Below, in pieces: positions 36,037 to 43,957 of a stretch of DNA of 64,000 bases (positions within the stretch are counted from its first letter, which is position 1; every line of letters begins with the position of its first letter). This stretch comes from Marinobacter qingdaonensis (GTDB lineage: Bacteria; Pseudomonadota; Gammaproteobacteria; Pseudomonadales; Oleiphilaceae), in contig NZ_JAYDCJ010000001.1 of the NCBI RefSeq assembly GCF_034555935.1, forward strand, positions 372,001 through 436,000, read 5' to 3'. The notes under the pieces were generated by a model that was given only the letters and a program-made list of their open reading frames with translations, did not search any database and was not told the DNA's origin. Position numbers and translations under genes: made by a program.

Positions 36037-38019
36037 ATGGATTTAGCTCCTGATCTCCAGTTACCGAGCCTTCCGGAGGTGACCCTGCGGGCGCTCGAGG
36101 CGTGCCATCGGGACGAGAACTACCGCACCATCAGCAACATTGTGTCCATGGACACCGCCCTGGTGGCGCGCATTCTCGCCCTCGCCAATTCGGCCCTGTA
36201 CGGCCCTGGCACCCGCATCACCTCGGTGGACCAGGCCCTGACCCGACTGGGCACCCGACGCTTTCACACCCTGGTACTGACGGCGGCCTTGCGCCAGTTG
36301 CTGTTCGAATTGGGCGGCGACGAGTGGCAACAGCTGCGGGATTTCTGGCGGCATTCCCTGACCACGGCCCTGACCGCCCGGGCCCTGGCCACCCTGACCC
36401 GCTACCCGGAGCCGGACGAAGCCTTCATGCTGGGGATGCTGCACAACATCGGCGAACTGATCGCCATCAAGACCCCGGCCGAGGACGCCAAGCAGTATTA
36501 TCTGAACCAGCAAAATGAGGTGGCCGCCGCCCTGGTCGACGCCTGGGGGCTGGGGCCGATGGCCGTCGACGCCATGCGCTACCAGCAGGCGCTGCCCACC
36601 GAGCTGCGCGATGCCGGCCACCTGGTCAAACTGATCAGCCTGGCCACCCGCCTGGCCCTGTCCGACGCCGCCGGTATTGCCGCCGCGGCCACCGTCTTCG
36701 GCCTGAGCGAGGAACTCACCCGGGAAATCAACCGTCGCATTGCCCACGAGGTCGCGGGCATGGCGACGTCCATGGGCATCCCGCTTGAGGGCGATTACGA
36801 CGGCGACAGTGCCACCCAGCAACTGAAACAGACCATCCTGCAACAGGCCCTGGCAAATCAGGCGCTGGGTCTGGCCAACCTGAACGGTCCGCTGGACGAG
36901 GTGCTGCCGGAAACCGTCAACAGCCTGACCCTGGTGACCGGTTTGCCGGCGCTGTGTTTCAGCCACAGCGACGACACCCTGGTGCTCAGGTCCGGCACCA
37001 TGGGCCATATTCCCCAGCTCGCTACCGCGGCCCAGCCCGGTGGCAGCGTACTGACCGAAGCCCTGCATAGCCGGGCGCCGATCAGTCTTGGCAGCCGGAC
37101 ACCAACGGTACTGGACCGCCAGCTCCTGTCACTGCTGAAGTCGCCCTCCTTACTGGCGGTTCCGGTGGTCGTCGACGGCCGCTGCCCGGGCGTGTTTGCC
37201 CTGGCCACCGACCGGGACAGCGCACCGGCCATCACCGAACTGGCCACCCTGTTTACCCGGCAGCTGGCCACCGCGCTGGCTGCCCAGCACCACGGCCAAC
37301 CCCTGCCCGATGAGGCCGATGACCTCGGCCGGCAACTGGCCCGGGAACGCATTCGCGAACAGATCCATGAGGTCAGCAATCCGCTGACGATCATCCGGCA
37401 GTACCTGTTCCAGCTGCGGGAAAAGCTCAACGACGGTGAGGTCCAACAGGAACTGGACGTCATACGGGAAGAGCTTGACCGGGCTGCTAACCTGCTCCTG
37501 CAGATGAGCCAGAGCGACAGCAGCGAGGGCGACACCGACCGGGTCGACCTGAATGCCGAACTGAAGAACCTGGCACGGATTCTGGACGACAGCCTGTTCT
37601 CCGACGGCCAGCACCAACTGGGCCTGGAGCTGTGCGACCAGCCGACCACCCTGCAGGCCGGCGCCGCCCCCATTCGCCAGATCATCATCAACCTGGTGCG
37701 TAACGCGGCCGAAAGTCTGCCGGAGCCCGGCGGCGAGGTCCGTCTCCGCACCCTGGCGCCGGTGTGGCAGAACGGCCGTACCTGGGTGGAACTGGAGATC
37801 AGCGACACCGGCACCGGTATTCCCGATTCGGTTCGGGACCGCCTGTTTGCGCCAGTGCAGACAACCAAGGGAGAGGGCCACAGCGGTTTGGGCCTGAGCA
37901 TTGTGAAACAGCTGATGGATGACATGGAGGGCATCATCGCTTGTCGCACGGGACCGGAGGGCACCAGCTTCCGACTTCTGCTACCGGCGGCGGGACACGA
38001 AAACACCGAGACCGATTGA
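36037..38019 (+). CDS. HDOD-domain histidine kinase
   Basis: The 660-residue soluble protein begins with an HDOD domain (about 1-230), in which an HD-type hydrolase fold has lost most metal ligands. A linker or GAF-like region of about 230-430 follows, and then a kinase core. The H-box is HEVSNPL with H444, then N-box INLVRNAAESLP, and G boxes SDTGTGIPDSVRDRL and GHSGLGLSIVKQLM. No membrane segment is present. It stops 24 bases before the receiver-PAS-GGDEF-EAL gene, so that receiver is its probable phosphorylation partner. The start could also be GTG 36019. Confidence 0.86.
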   Translation: MDLAPDLQLPSLPEVTLRALEACHRDENYRTISNIVSMDTALVARILALANSALYGPGTRITSVDQALTRLGTRRFHTLVLTAALRQLLFELGGDEWQQLRDFWRHSLTTALTARALATLTRYPEPDEAFMLGMLHNIGELIAIKTPAEDAKQYYLNQQNEVAAALVDAWGLGPMAVDAMRYQQALPTELRDAGHLVKLISLATRLALSDAAGIAAAATVFGLSEELTREINRRIAHEVAGMATSMGIPLEGDYDGDSATQQLKQTILQQALANQALGLANLNGPLDEVLPETVNSLTLVTGLPALCFSHSDDTLVLRSGTMGHIPQLATAAQPGGSVLTEALHSRAPISLGSRTPTVLDRQLLSLLKSPSLLAVPVVVDGRCPGVFALATDRDSAPAITELATLFTRQLATALAAQHHGQPLPDEADDLGRQLARERIREQIHEVSNPLTIIRQYLFQLREKLNDGEVQQELDVIREELDRAANLLLQMSQSDSSEGDTDRVDLNAELKNLARILDDSLFSDGQHQLGLELCDQPTTLQAGAAPIRQIIINLVRNAAESLPEPGGEVRLRTLAPVWQNGRTWVELEISDTGTGIPDSVRDRLFAPVQTTKGEGHSGLGLSIVKQLMDDMEGIIACRTGPEGTSFRLLLPAAGHENTETD

Positions 38020-38043
38020 CGACGCGAAAACGGACACTGACCG

Positions 38044-40218
38044 ATGGCACCTGAACTTACTGATCCGCATTTCAGTACTGGGTTAACGGCACGCATTCTG
38101 GTGGTGGATGACGAACCCCGCCTGCTCACCACCCTGGCAACGCTGTTGCGCGGCCGTGGCTACGAGGTGACCGAGGCGCACGGCGGTGAACGGGCTTGCG
38201 AACTGGTGGACACCCAGCGCTTCGACCTGGCGCTGCTGGACCTGCGGATGCCCGGCGTGGACGGATTCGAGGTCATGTCCCACCTGGCCCGGGTACAGCC
38301 CGATTGCGGCGCCATCGTGGTCAGTGGGGAAAGCTCGTTCAGTGCGGTCAGTCGCGCCCTGCGTCGCGGCGCCCTGGATTACATCCGCAAACCCTTCGAC
38401 CCGGAAGAACTGCTGGCCACGGTCGCCAGCGTCACCAACAAACAGTCGCTACTGAAAGCCCACGAGAACATCCAGTTGCGCCTGGAAAAGTCCGAGGCCC
38501 TGCACCGCTACATCGTCAACAGCTCGCCCGACATCGTGTTCATGCTCGATGCCCGGGGCCACTTCTGTTTCGTGAACAGCAAGGTGGAGAGCCTGCTGGG
38601 CTATCAGCCCGCGGAAATCTGCGGCAACCATTTCCGCCACATTCTCGACGACCGGGATGTGGCCCGGGGCATGTACGCCCTGAGCGCGCCCAACGTCTCC
38701 TCGGACAATCCCAGGACCCTGGAAGTGCGGCTGAAAACCCGGGGCAGCCGGCGCGCCACCCGGCATTTCGAGATCACTGCCTTTCCGATCGACCCCCAGA
38801 CCTGGCCTCACTCCGACGCCACCCGCGGCGGAGGTTCCGGTCAGAGCGCCCGGTATTACGGCACCGCACGCGACGTCACCGAACGGAAAGAGGCCGAAGC
38901 CTTCATCAATTTCCAGGCCTATCACGACCTGTTGACCCGGTTGCCCAACCGGGCCCTGTTCAAGGACCGGCTGGAGCTCGCCATCACCCAGGCCCGGCGC
39001 AGCGGCCAGAAACTGGCGGTGATGTTCCTGGACCTGGACCGGTTCAAGGTGGTCAATGACACCCTCGGGCACGCCATGGGCGACCGGCTGCTGCAGGCGG
39101 TGACCCATCGGCTCGAGCGCTGTCTGCGCAAGGGCGATACCCTGTCCCGCTTTGGCGGCGACGAATTCACCCTGCTGCTGCCCGCCATCCGCAATCCGGA
39201 GGACGCCCGGCAGATCGCCAAGAAGCTGATCAAGGCCCTGCGCGCGCCCTTCCAACTGGGCGAGCACGAGGTCTTCGTGGGCGTGAGTATCGGCATTGCC
39301 ATTTACCCGGACGCCGGTGATTGCATGGACCAGCTGATCCAGAACGCCGACATCGCCATGTACCACGTCAAGGCCCGGGGCAAGGATGGCTACCGGTTCT
39401 ACTCCGAAACCATGAGCATCGACTCGGCCAACCGCCTGAATCTGGAACGGGACCTGCGCCTGGCCCTGGAGCGCAACGAATTGCGCGTGTTCTACCAGCC
39501 CCAGGTCTGCTCCAGCGACAACCGGATTGTCGGTCTCGAGGCCCTGGTGCGCTGGCAGCACCCGGAACGCGGTCTGCTCTTCCCCCGGGATTTCCTGCCC
39601 CTGGCCGAGGAAACCCGGCTGATCGGCCAGCTCAGTGAACAGGTGCTGGACCAGGCCTTCCAGGATGTCGGGCACTGGATCCGCTCCGGCCATGGTGACC
39701 TGCGGCTGGCGGTGAATCTGTCCCCGGTCCAGGTGGAGCACCCGAAATTCGTGGAAACGCTGATGCAGCGAGTGCAGGCCCACAACTTCCCGGCCGGCAA
39801 CCTGGAGATCGAAATCACCGAGAACGTGATCATGAACGATCTCGACCAGATCAGTCAGAAACTGCGAGAACTGGCCGCACTCGGGGTGCGCATCGCCATT
39901 GACGATTTCGGCACCGGCTACTCCTCCCTGAACTATCTGCATCGGCTGCCCATCCACACCCTCAAGGTCGACCAGTCCTTCGTCAAAGGCATGCGCAGCG
40001 GCGAGGACGGCGCCTGTATCGTCAACGCCATCGTGGCCATGGCCCACGGCCTGAAACTGGAAATCGTTGCCGAAGGGGTCGAAACCGATCAGCAGCTGAC
40101 CTACCTGCGCAGCCTGGGCTGCCATCAGGTACAGGGCTTTTTCTACGGACCGGCCGAGCCCGCGGCCCGGATCGCCGTGACCCTGGAGCAGACCCTGGCC
40201 AGCGTGACTCCCGCCTGA
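38044..40218 (+). CDS. Receiver-PAS-GGDEF-EAL cyclic di-GMP enzyme
   Basis: The 724-residue protein has a receiver domain (about 15-130) with phospho-acceptor D66, then a PAS domain (about 155-290), a diguanylate cyclase domain with intact GGDEF at 371-375, and an EAL domain with E499-A-L, DDFGTGYSS around 620 and EGVET. Both catalytic sites look intact, so it could make or break cyclic di-GMP and may switch on phosphorylation. It is co-transcribed with the HDOD kinase gene, 24 bases upstream. Confidence 0.92.
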   Translation: MAPELTDPHFSTGLTARILVVDDEPRLLTTLATLLRGRGYEVTEAHGGERACELVDTQRFDLALLDLRMPGVDGFEVMSHLARVQPDCGAIVVSGESSFSAVSRALRRGALDYIRKPFDPEELLATVASVTNKQSLLKAHENIQLRLEKSEALHRYIVNSSPDIVFMLDARGHFCFVNSKVESLLGYQPAEICGNHFRHILDDRDVARGMYALSAPNVSSDNPRTLEVRLKTRGSRRATRHFEITAFPIDPQTWPHSDATRGGGSGQSARYYGTARDVTERKEAEAFINFQAYHDLLTRLPNRALFKDRLELAITQARRSGQKLAVMFLDLDRFKVVNDTLGHAMGDRLLQAVTHRLERCLRKGDTLSRFGGDEFTLLLPAIRNPEDARQIAKKLIKALRAPFQLGEHEVFVGVSIGIAIYPDAGDCMDQLIQNADIAMYHVKARGKDGYRFYSETMSIDSANRLNLERDLRLALERNELRVFYQPQVCSSDNRIVGLEALVRWQHPERGLLFPRDFLPLAEETRLIGQLSEQVLDQAFQDVGHWIRSGHGDLRLAVNLSPVQVEHPKFVETLMQRVQAHNFPAGNLEIEITENVIMNDLDQISQKLRELAALGVRIAIDDFGTGYSSLNYLHRLPIHTLKVDQSFVKGMRSGEDGACIVNAIVAMAHGLKLEIVAEGVETDQQLTYLRSLGCHQVQGFFYGPAEPAARIAVTLEQTLASVTPA

Positions 40219-40452
40219 CTCAGATTAACGATTGTCAGACACTCCGATATAAAAGCATGAAACGGTTTGCAAACTATTGCCATGCGTTAACTTTTGTATC
40301 CGGAAATGCGCAGTACTGCACATAAATCCCCCACCCCGTTCCCTAAGCTCAAATCCATCAGGCGTCGCTCACCGAACCCCGACAGGCTGTCAGGCCAACA
40401 ACGACAACAACGGTGACGACATCCAGAGCAACGGGAACAGGCAGCAGTCACC

Positions 40453-41106
40453 ATGCGCGATAAATACAAATACATTGGTCCGGTTTACGATTTCCTGAGC
40501 AATCTCTACAGCGGCAAGAACATCCACCGATGCAAAACCGCCATGCTGGATGTCGAAACCGTGCAACCCGGCGACCGCATCCTGTTTGCGGGCGTTGGCC
40601 ATGGCCGGGACGCCATTCGCGCCGCAGAACTGGGCGCCGAGGTCACGGTGGTGGACCTGTCCGAAACCATGCTGCGCAAGTTTGGCGAAGCCCAACAAAA
40701 AGAAGCGCCCCACCTGAGTATCCGCCGGATCCACAGCGACATCATGACGGTGACGGAATTCGAGCAGTACGACATGGTGGTGGCGAACTTCTTCCTGAAC
40801 GTGTTCGACGAGGACATGATGGTGCGGGTGCTGGAGCACCTGATCCGGCTGGGCAAAGCCGACGCCCGGGTGGTGGTCGGGGACTTCTGCTACCCCACCG
40901 GCAACCTGGTGGCGCGCCTGTTCAAGAAGCTCTACTGGTACATGGCCGTGTTCATCTTCTGGCTGTTCGCCAACAACGCCTTCCACAAGATCTACAACTA
41001 CCCCGAGCACATGCAGCGCCTGGGTCTCCAGGTCACCGAGAAGAAGCATTTCAAGCTGCTCAACATGGACTGTTACTGGTCGATCCTCGGCCGCAAACAG
41101 GCCTGA
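40453..41106 (+). CDS. Class I SAM-dependent methyltransferase
   Basis: The 217-residue protein has a SAM-binding motif I FAGVGHGRDAI, then VTVVDLSETML with the acidic residue binding the ribose, and DMVVANFFLNVF as motif IV. A hydrophobic stretch LYWYMAVFIFWLFANNAF near the C-terminus could touch a membrane or lipid. The methyl acceptor is unknown. It is 43 bases before the DUF2156 transferase gene, which suggests the two act together on a lipid or membrane molecule (inference). Confidence 0.82.
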   Translation: MRDKYKYIGPVYDFLSNLYSGKNIHRCKTAMLDVETVQPGDRILFAGVGHGRDAIRAAELGAEVTVVDLSETMLRKFGEAQQKEAPHLSIRRIHSDIMTVTEFEQYDMVVANFFLNVFDEDMMVRVLEHLIRLGKADARVVVGDFCYPTGNLVARLFKKLYWYMAVFIFWLFANNAFHKIYNYPEHMQRLGLQVTEKKHFKLLNMDCYWSILGRKQA

Positions 41107-41149
41107 TCTTTCGCATCAGCCAACCTAACGGAACTTGGGGAGCACCGAT

Positions 41150-42157
41150 ATGAGCGATCAGATTCTTGCCCTGGACGGACTGCGTGAACTGGCCGGCAAT
41201 GCGTTTACCTTCGCCGAGCGGGTCGGCTACCTGAAGAAGCACGGGGTCCATTCCCAGTCGTTCTCGACCCTGCAACCGGGCATGCAGTACTTCGACCTGC
41301 CCGGCGTTGGCTACATCGCCTACATGCGCAAATGGGGCGGCACCTTCGTGCTGTCGGACCCGGTGTGTGCACCGGAAAACTTCCCGGTCATTCTCGAGCA
41401 ATTCCACAACCGCTTCCCCAACGCCAGCTACATCCAGGTGTCCAAGCCGGTGGTGGACGTGCTGAACCTGCGCTTCGGCCTCTACGGCACCCAGTTCGGC
41501 AGCGAGTCCCGCATCGACCTGGGCACCTGGTCGCTGTCGGGCAAGAAGAAACAGATCCTGCGGACCGCCCTGAACCAGGCCGAGAAAACCAACATCACCG
41601 TCAGGGAGCGGTTCAGCGACGACCACACCCGGGAGATCTCAGAAGCCTGGATCCGCACCCGCAAGTGCAAGAGCAACGAAATCCGCTTTCTGATCCGCCC
41701 GATGGAGATGGCGTATCGGGAGAACGAGCGACACTTCTACGCCTACCAGGATGGCAAGGCGGTGGGGTTCATCTACTTCGATCCGATTTACCGCAACAAC
41801 GAGATCATCAGCTACGTCCCGAACATCTCCCGGGCCAACGCCGATTTTCGCCAGGGCATTTTCTACACCCTGATGGCGCACGCCATGGACGTGTTCAAGG
41901 CCGAAGGTGTGCCCTACGTCGATCTGGGGCTGATTCCCCTGTCACTGGCCAACGAGCTGGAGCCCCAGGAGAGCCGGTCCCTGAAACGACTGCTGCACCT
42001 GGTCTACGAGAAGGGTAATTTCCTCTACAACTTCAAGGGACTGGAGTTCACCAAATCGCGCTTCCGGGGCGAAGGCTTCAAGACCTACTGCTGCCACCGG
42101 CGCGCCATCCCGGCGCTGGAATTCCTGGCTATGTTCAAGCTGACGCGGTTGCTGTAG
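41150..42157 (+). CDS. DUF2156 (phosphatidylglycerol lysyltransferase-like) protein
   Basis: The 335-residue cytosolic protein consists of the two GNAT-like modules of the MprF C-terminal domain (DUF2156), for example FAERVGYLKKHGV, YRENERHFYAYQDGKAVGFIYFDP and YVDLGLIPLSLANELE. It lacks the MprF flippase helices, as do many stand-alone bacterial members. These transfer an amino acid from a tRNA to a lipid or to a protein, and the substrate here is unknown. ATG 41150 has GGGGAG eight bases upstream. Its end overlaps murI by 23 bases. Confidence 0.82.
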   Translation: MSDQILALDGLRELAGNAFTFAERVGYLKKHGVHSQSFSTLQPGMQYFDLPGVGYIAYMRKWGGTFVLSDPVCAPENFPVILEQFHNRFPNASYIQVSKPVVDVLNLRFGLYGTQFGSESRIDLGTWSLSGKKKQILRTALNQAEKTNITVRERFSDDHTREISEAWIRTRKCKSNEIRFLIRPMEMAYRENERHFYAYQDGKAVGFIYFDPIYRNNEIISYVPNISRANADFRQGIFYTLMAHAMDVFKAEGVPYVDLGLIPLSLANELEPQESRSLKRLLHLVYEKGNFLYNFKGLEFTKSRFRGEGFKTYCCHRRAIPALEFLAMFKLTRLL

Positions 42158-42995
42158 CCCGCGCCGCGCCTCCGGACCAGTTATCCCGGATGGCACCGGG
42201 TTCAAGATCCAGGCCGGCCATATAGCGGGCCAGTCCGCTCGGGGCCGGCCCGGAGAACAGGGCCACCCGAACCGGGGCGCCGGGGCGTTGGTTCCCGGAC
42301 ACCGCCGCATCCGCACGACCCTGGTCCGCCAGCAACTGATGTACCCGCCGGGCGATGGCGTCTCCCGAATCAATCCAGAACCGCACCGCCGGCAGCGCCG
42401 CCCGCAGATTCTCCAGCAACAGCGGATAATGGGTGCAGCCGAGCACCACGGTATCGACATCGGCGCGGGCAAAGCCGGCAACGGCCTCGGCCAGGGCGGC
42501 CTGCGGCACCGGTGCCCCGCCCACGGATTCCTCGACCCAGCGCACCAGGTCCGGGTGGCCAATGCGCTCGACCTGACAATGACCGGCAAACTCGTTCACC
42601 AATCGGTCCAGATAGGGTCGGCGAATGGTGGCCGGGGTGGCCAGCAGGCCAATCCGGCCGTTCCGGGTCTCGGCCGCGGCCGGCTTGATTGCCGGCACCA
42701 CGCCCACCACCGGCACCGGGGCCATGGCCCGTAAGTGCGGCAGCACCACGGTACTGGCGGTGTTGCAGGCCACCACAATGACGTCACAGGGGTACAGCGT
42801 CAGCGCTTCGGCGATCAGCCGACAGCAGCGTTCAATCACCACCGGCTCGGGCTGATCACCGTAGGGGAAACCGGCGTTGTCGGCCAGGTACAGCAGTTCC
42901 GCCGCCGGCAATTGGCGCCGGATGCAGGCCGCGACGCTGAGGCCGCCAACCCCGGAATCGAACACCAGCACGCGGGGCGCAGACAGGCTCGTCAA
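42135..42995 (-). CDS. murI: Glutamate racemase
   Basis: The 286-residue enzyme has VFDSGVGGLSV and the two catalytic cysteine motifs: VACNTASTVVLPHLR and LGCTHYPLLLEN. It interconverts L- and D-glutamate for peptidoglycan precursors in the cytosol. It starts with TTG at 42995 overlapping the TGA of nudC by four bases. GGGAGG about nine bases upstream supports this start. The end overlaps the DUF2156 gene by 23 bases. Length is typical (E. coli 285). Confidence 0.93.
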   Translation of the reverse strand: MTSLSAPRVLVFDSGVGGLSVAACIRRQLPAAELLYLADNAGFPYGDQPEPVVIERCCRLIAEALTLYPCDVIVVACNTASTVVLPHLRAMAPVPVVGVVPAIKPAAAETRNGRIGLLATPATIRRPYLDRLVNEFAGHCQVERIGHPDLVRWVEESVGGAPVPQAALAEAVAGFARADVDTVVLGCTHYPLLLENLRAALPAVRFWIDSGDAIARRVHQLLADQGRADAAVSGNQRPGAPVRVALFSGPAPSGLARYMAGLDLEPGAIRDNWSGGAARATATASA

Positions 42996-43816
42996 CGGGC
43001 AGTGCCTCCCTGGCCGATTTTCTCGGCCATGGTCCGGATCAGCCGGCCGGCGATGGTGGTTTCGGGCGGAACGGGCGGGGTGTCGCCGGGTACATACCAG
43101 TCGGCATGGGCCAATTCGTCTTCCTGCAGCACCAGCTCACCACCGGCGTAATCGGCGAAAAACCCCACCATCAATTGATGCGGAAAGGGCCAGGGTTGGG
43201 ACGACTGGTACCGGACGTTGGTCACCGTCAGCCCGGTTTCCTCCATGACCTCCCGGGCCACCGCGCCCTCCAGACTCTCGCCCGGCTCGACGAAGCCGGC
43301 GATCAGGCTGTAGAAGTGATGACGGGCCCGGGTCGATCGGGCCAAAAGCATCCGGTCGTCCCGGCGGATGACCACGATCACGCAGGGCGCCAGCCTTGGG
43401 TACCAGGGAATCTCGCAGGTTTCACACCACTTGGCCCGTTCCCGGGGATGGGGACCCGTCTGCCCGCCACAGCGGCCGCAGTAGCGGTGATCGCGCCACC
43501 ACTGCCAAACCTGGAACCCGGTGCTGAGCAGGGCCGCCGGCGCCTCCGGCATCATCAGCAGCGCGTCTCTCAGGGGTACCGACTCCAGCCCGGGCACCGG
43601 CTCCTCGACCCCGGTCACATACACCGAGCCGGCTGCCAGGTGCCCAAGCGCAACCGCGTTCGCCAGGCCCGGTTCGCACCGGGCGTCATCCGCCGGCAGC
43701 AGCCAGCCGTCCGCCGGTTTCAGGATGTCCGTGCCAGACACGACCAGAACCCCATCCCCGGAGCGCGGGGCGTCCGAGGTCCAGCCGGGGGTCCAGCCTG
43801 TGGTTGCGATCGCCAT
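42992..43816 (-). CDS. nudC: NAD+ diphosphatase / RNA de-NADding Nudix hydrolase
   Basis: The 274-residue protein has a zinc site CGRCGG...CETC, the Nudix box GFVEPGESLEGAVAREVMEETG and the NudC signature SSQPWPFP. NudC hydrolyses NADH to NMNH and AMP, and it removes NAD caps from RNA. It is translationally coupled to murI through a TTGA overlap, with nudC upstream. ATG 43816 is a clear start. E. coli NudC has 257 residues, and the extra length here is at the N-terminus. Confidence 0.9.
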   Translation of the reverse strand: MAIATTGWTPGWTSDAPRSGDGVLVVSGTDILKPADGWLLPADDARCEPGLANAVALGHLAAGSVYVTGVEEPVPGLESVPLRDALLMMPEAPAALLSTGFQVWQWWRDHRYCGRCGGQTGPHPRERAKWCETCEIPWYPRLAPCVIVVIRRDDRMLLARSTRARHHFYSLIAGFVEPGESLEGAVAREVMEETGLTVTNVRYQSSQPWPFPHQLMVGFFADYAGGELVLQEDELAHADWYVPGDTPPVPPETTIAGRLIRTMAEKIGQGGTAR

Positions 43817-43957
43817 CGTGGGTTCTCACTTGCGAATTGGAAGAATCAGGCTGAAATGTACCACACTGAGCCCAGGTTCCAGTACGATGACCGACTTTCC
43901 GCCCCGTGCGCAACCAAGTAAACTTGGCCCCAATCTGAGTCACCGGAGCACCACTTT

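Noticed and set aside
38449..40125. 558-codon open frame opposite the receiver-PAS-GGDEF-EAL gene
   Set aside because: A shadow of intact catalytic motifs on the plus strand.
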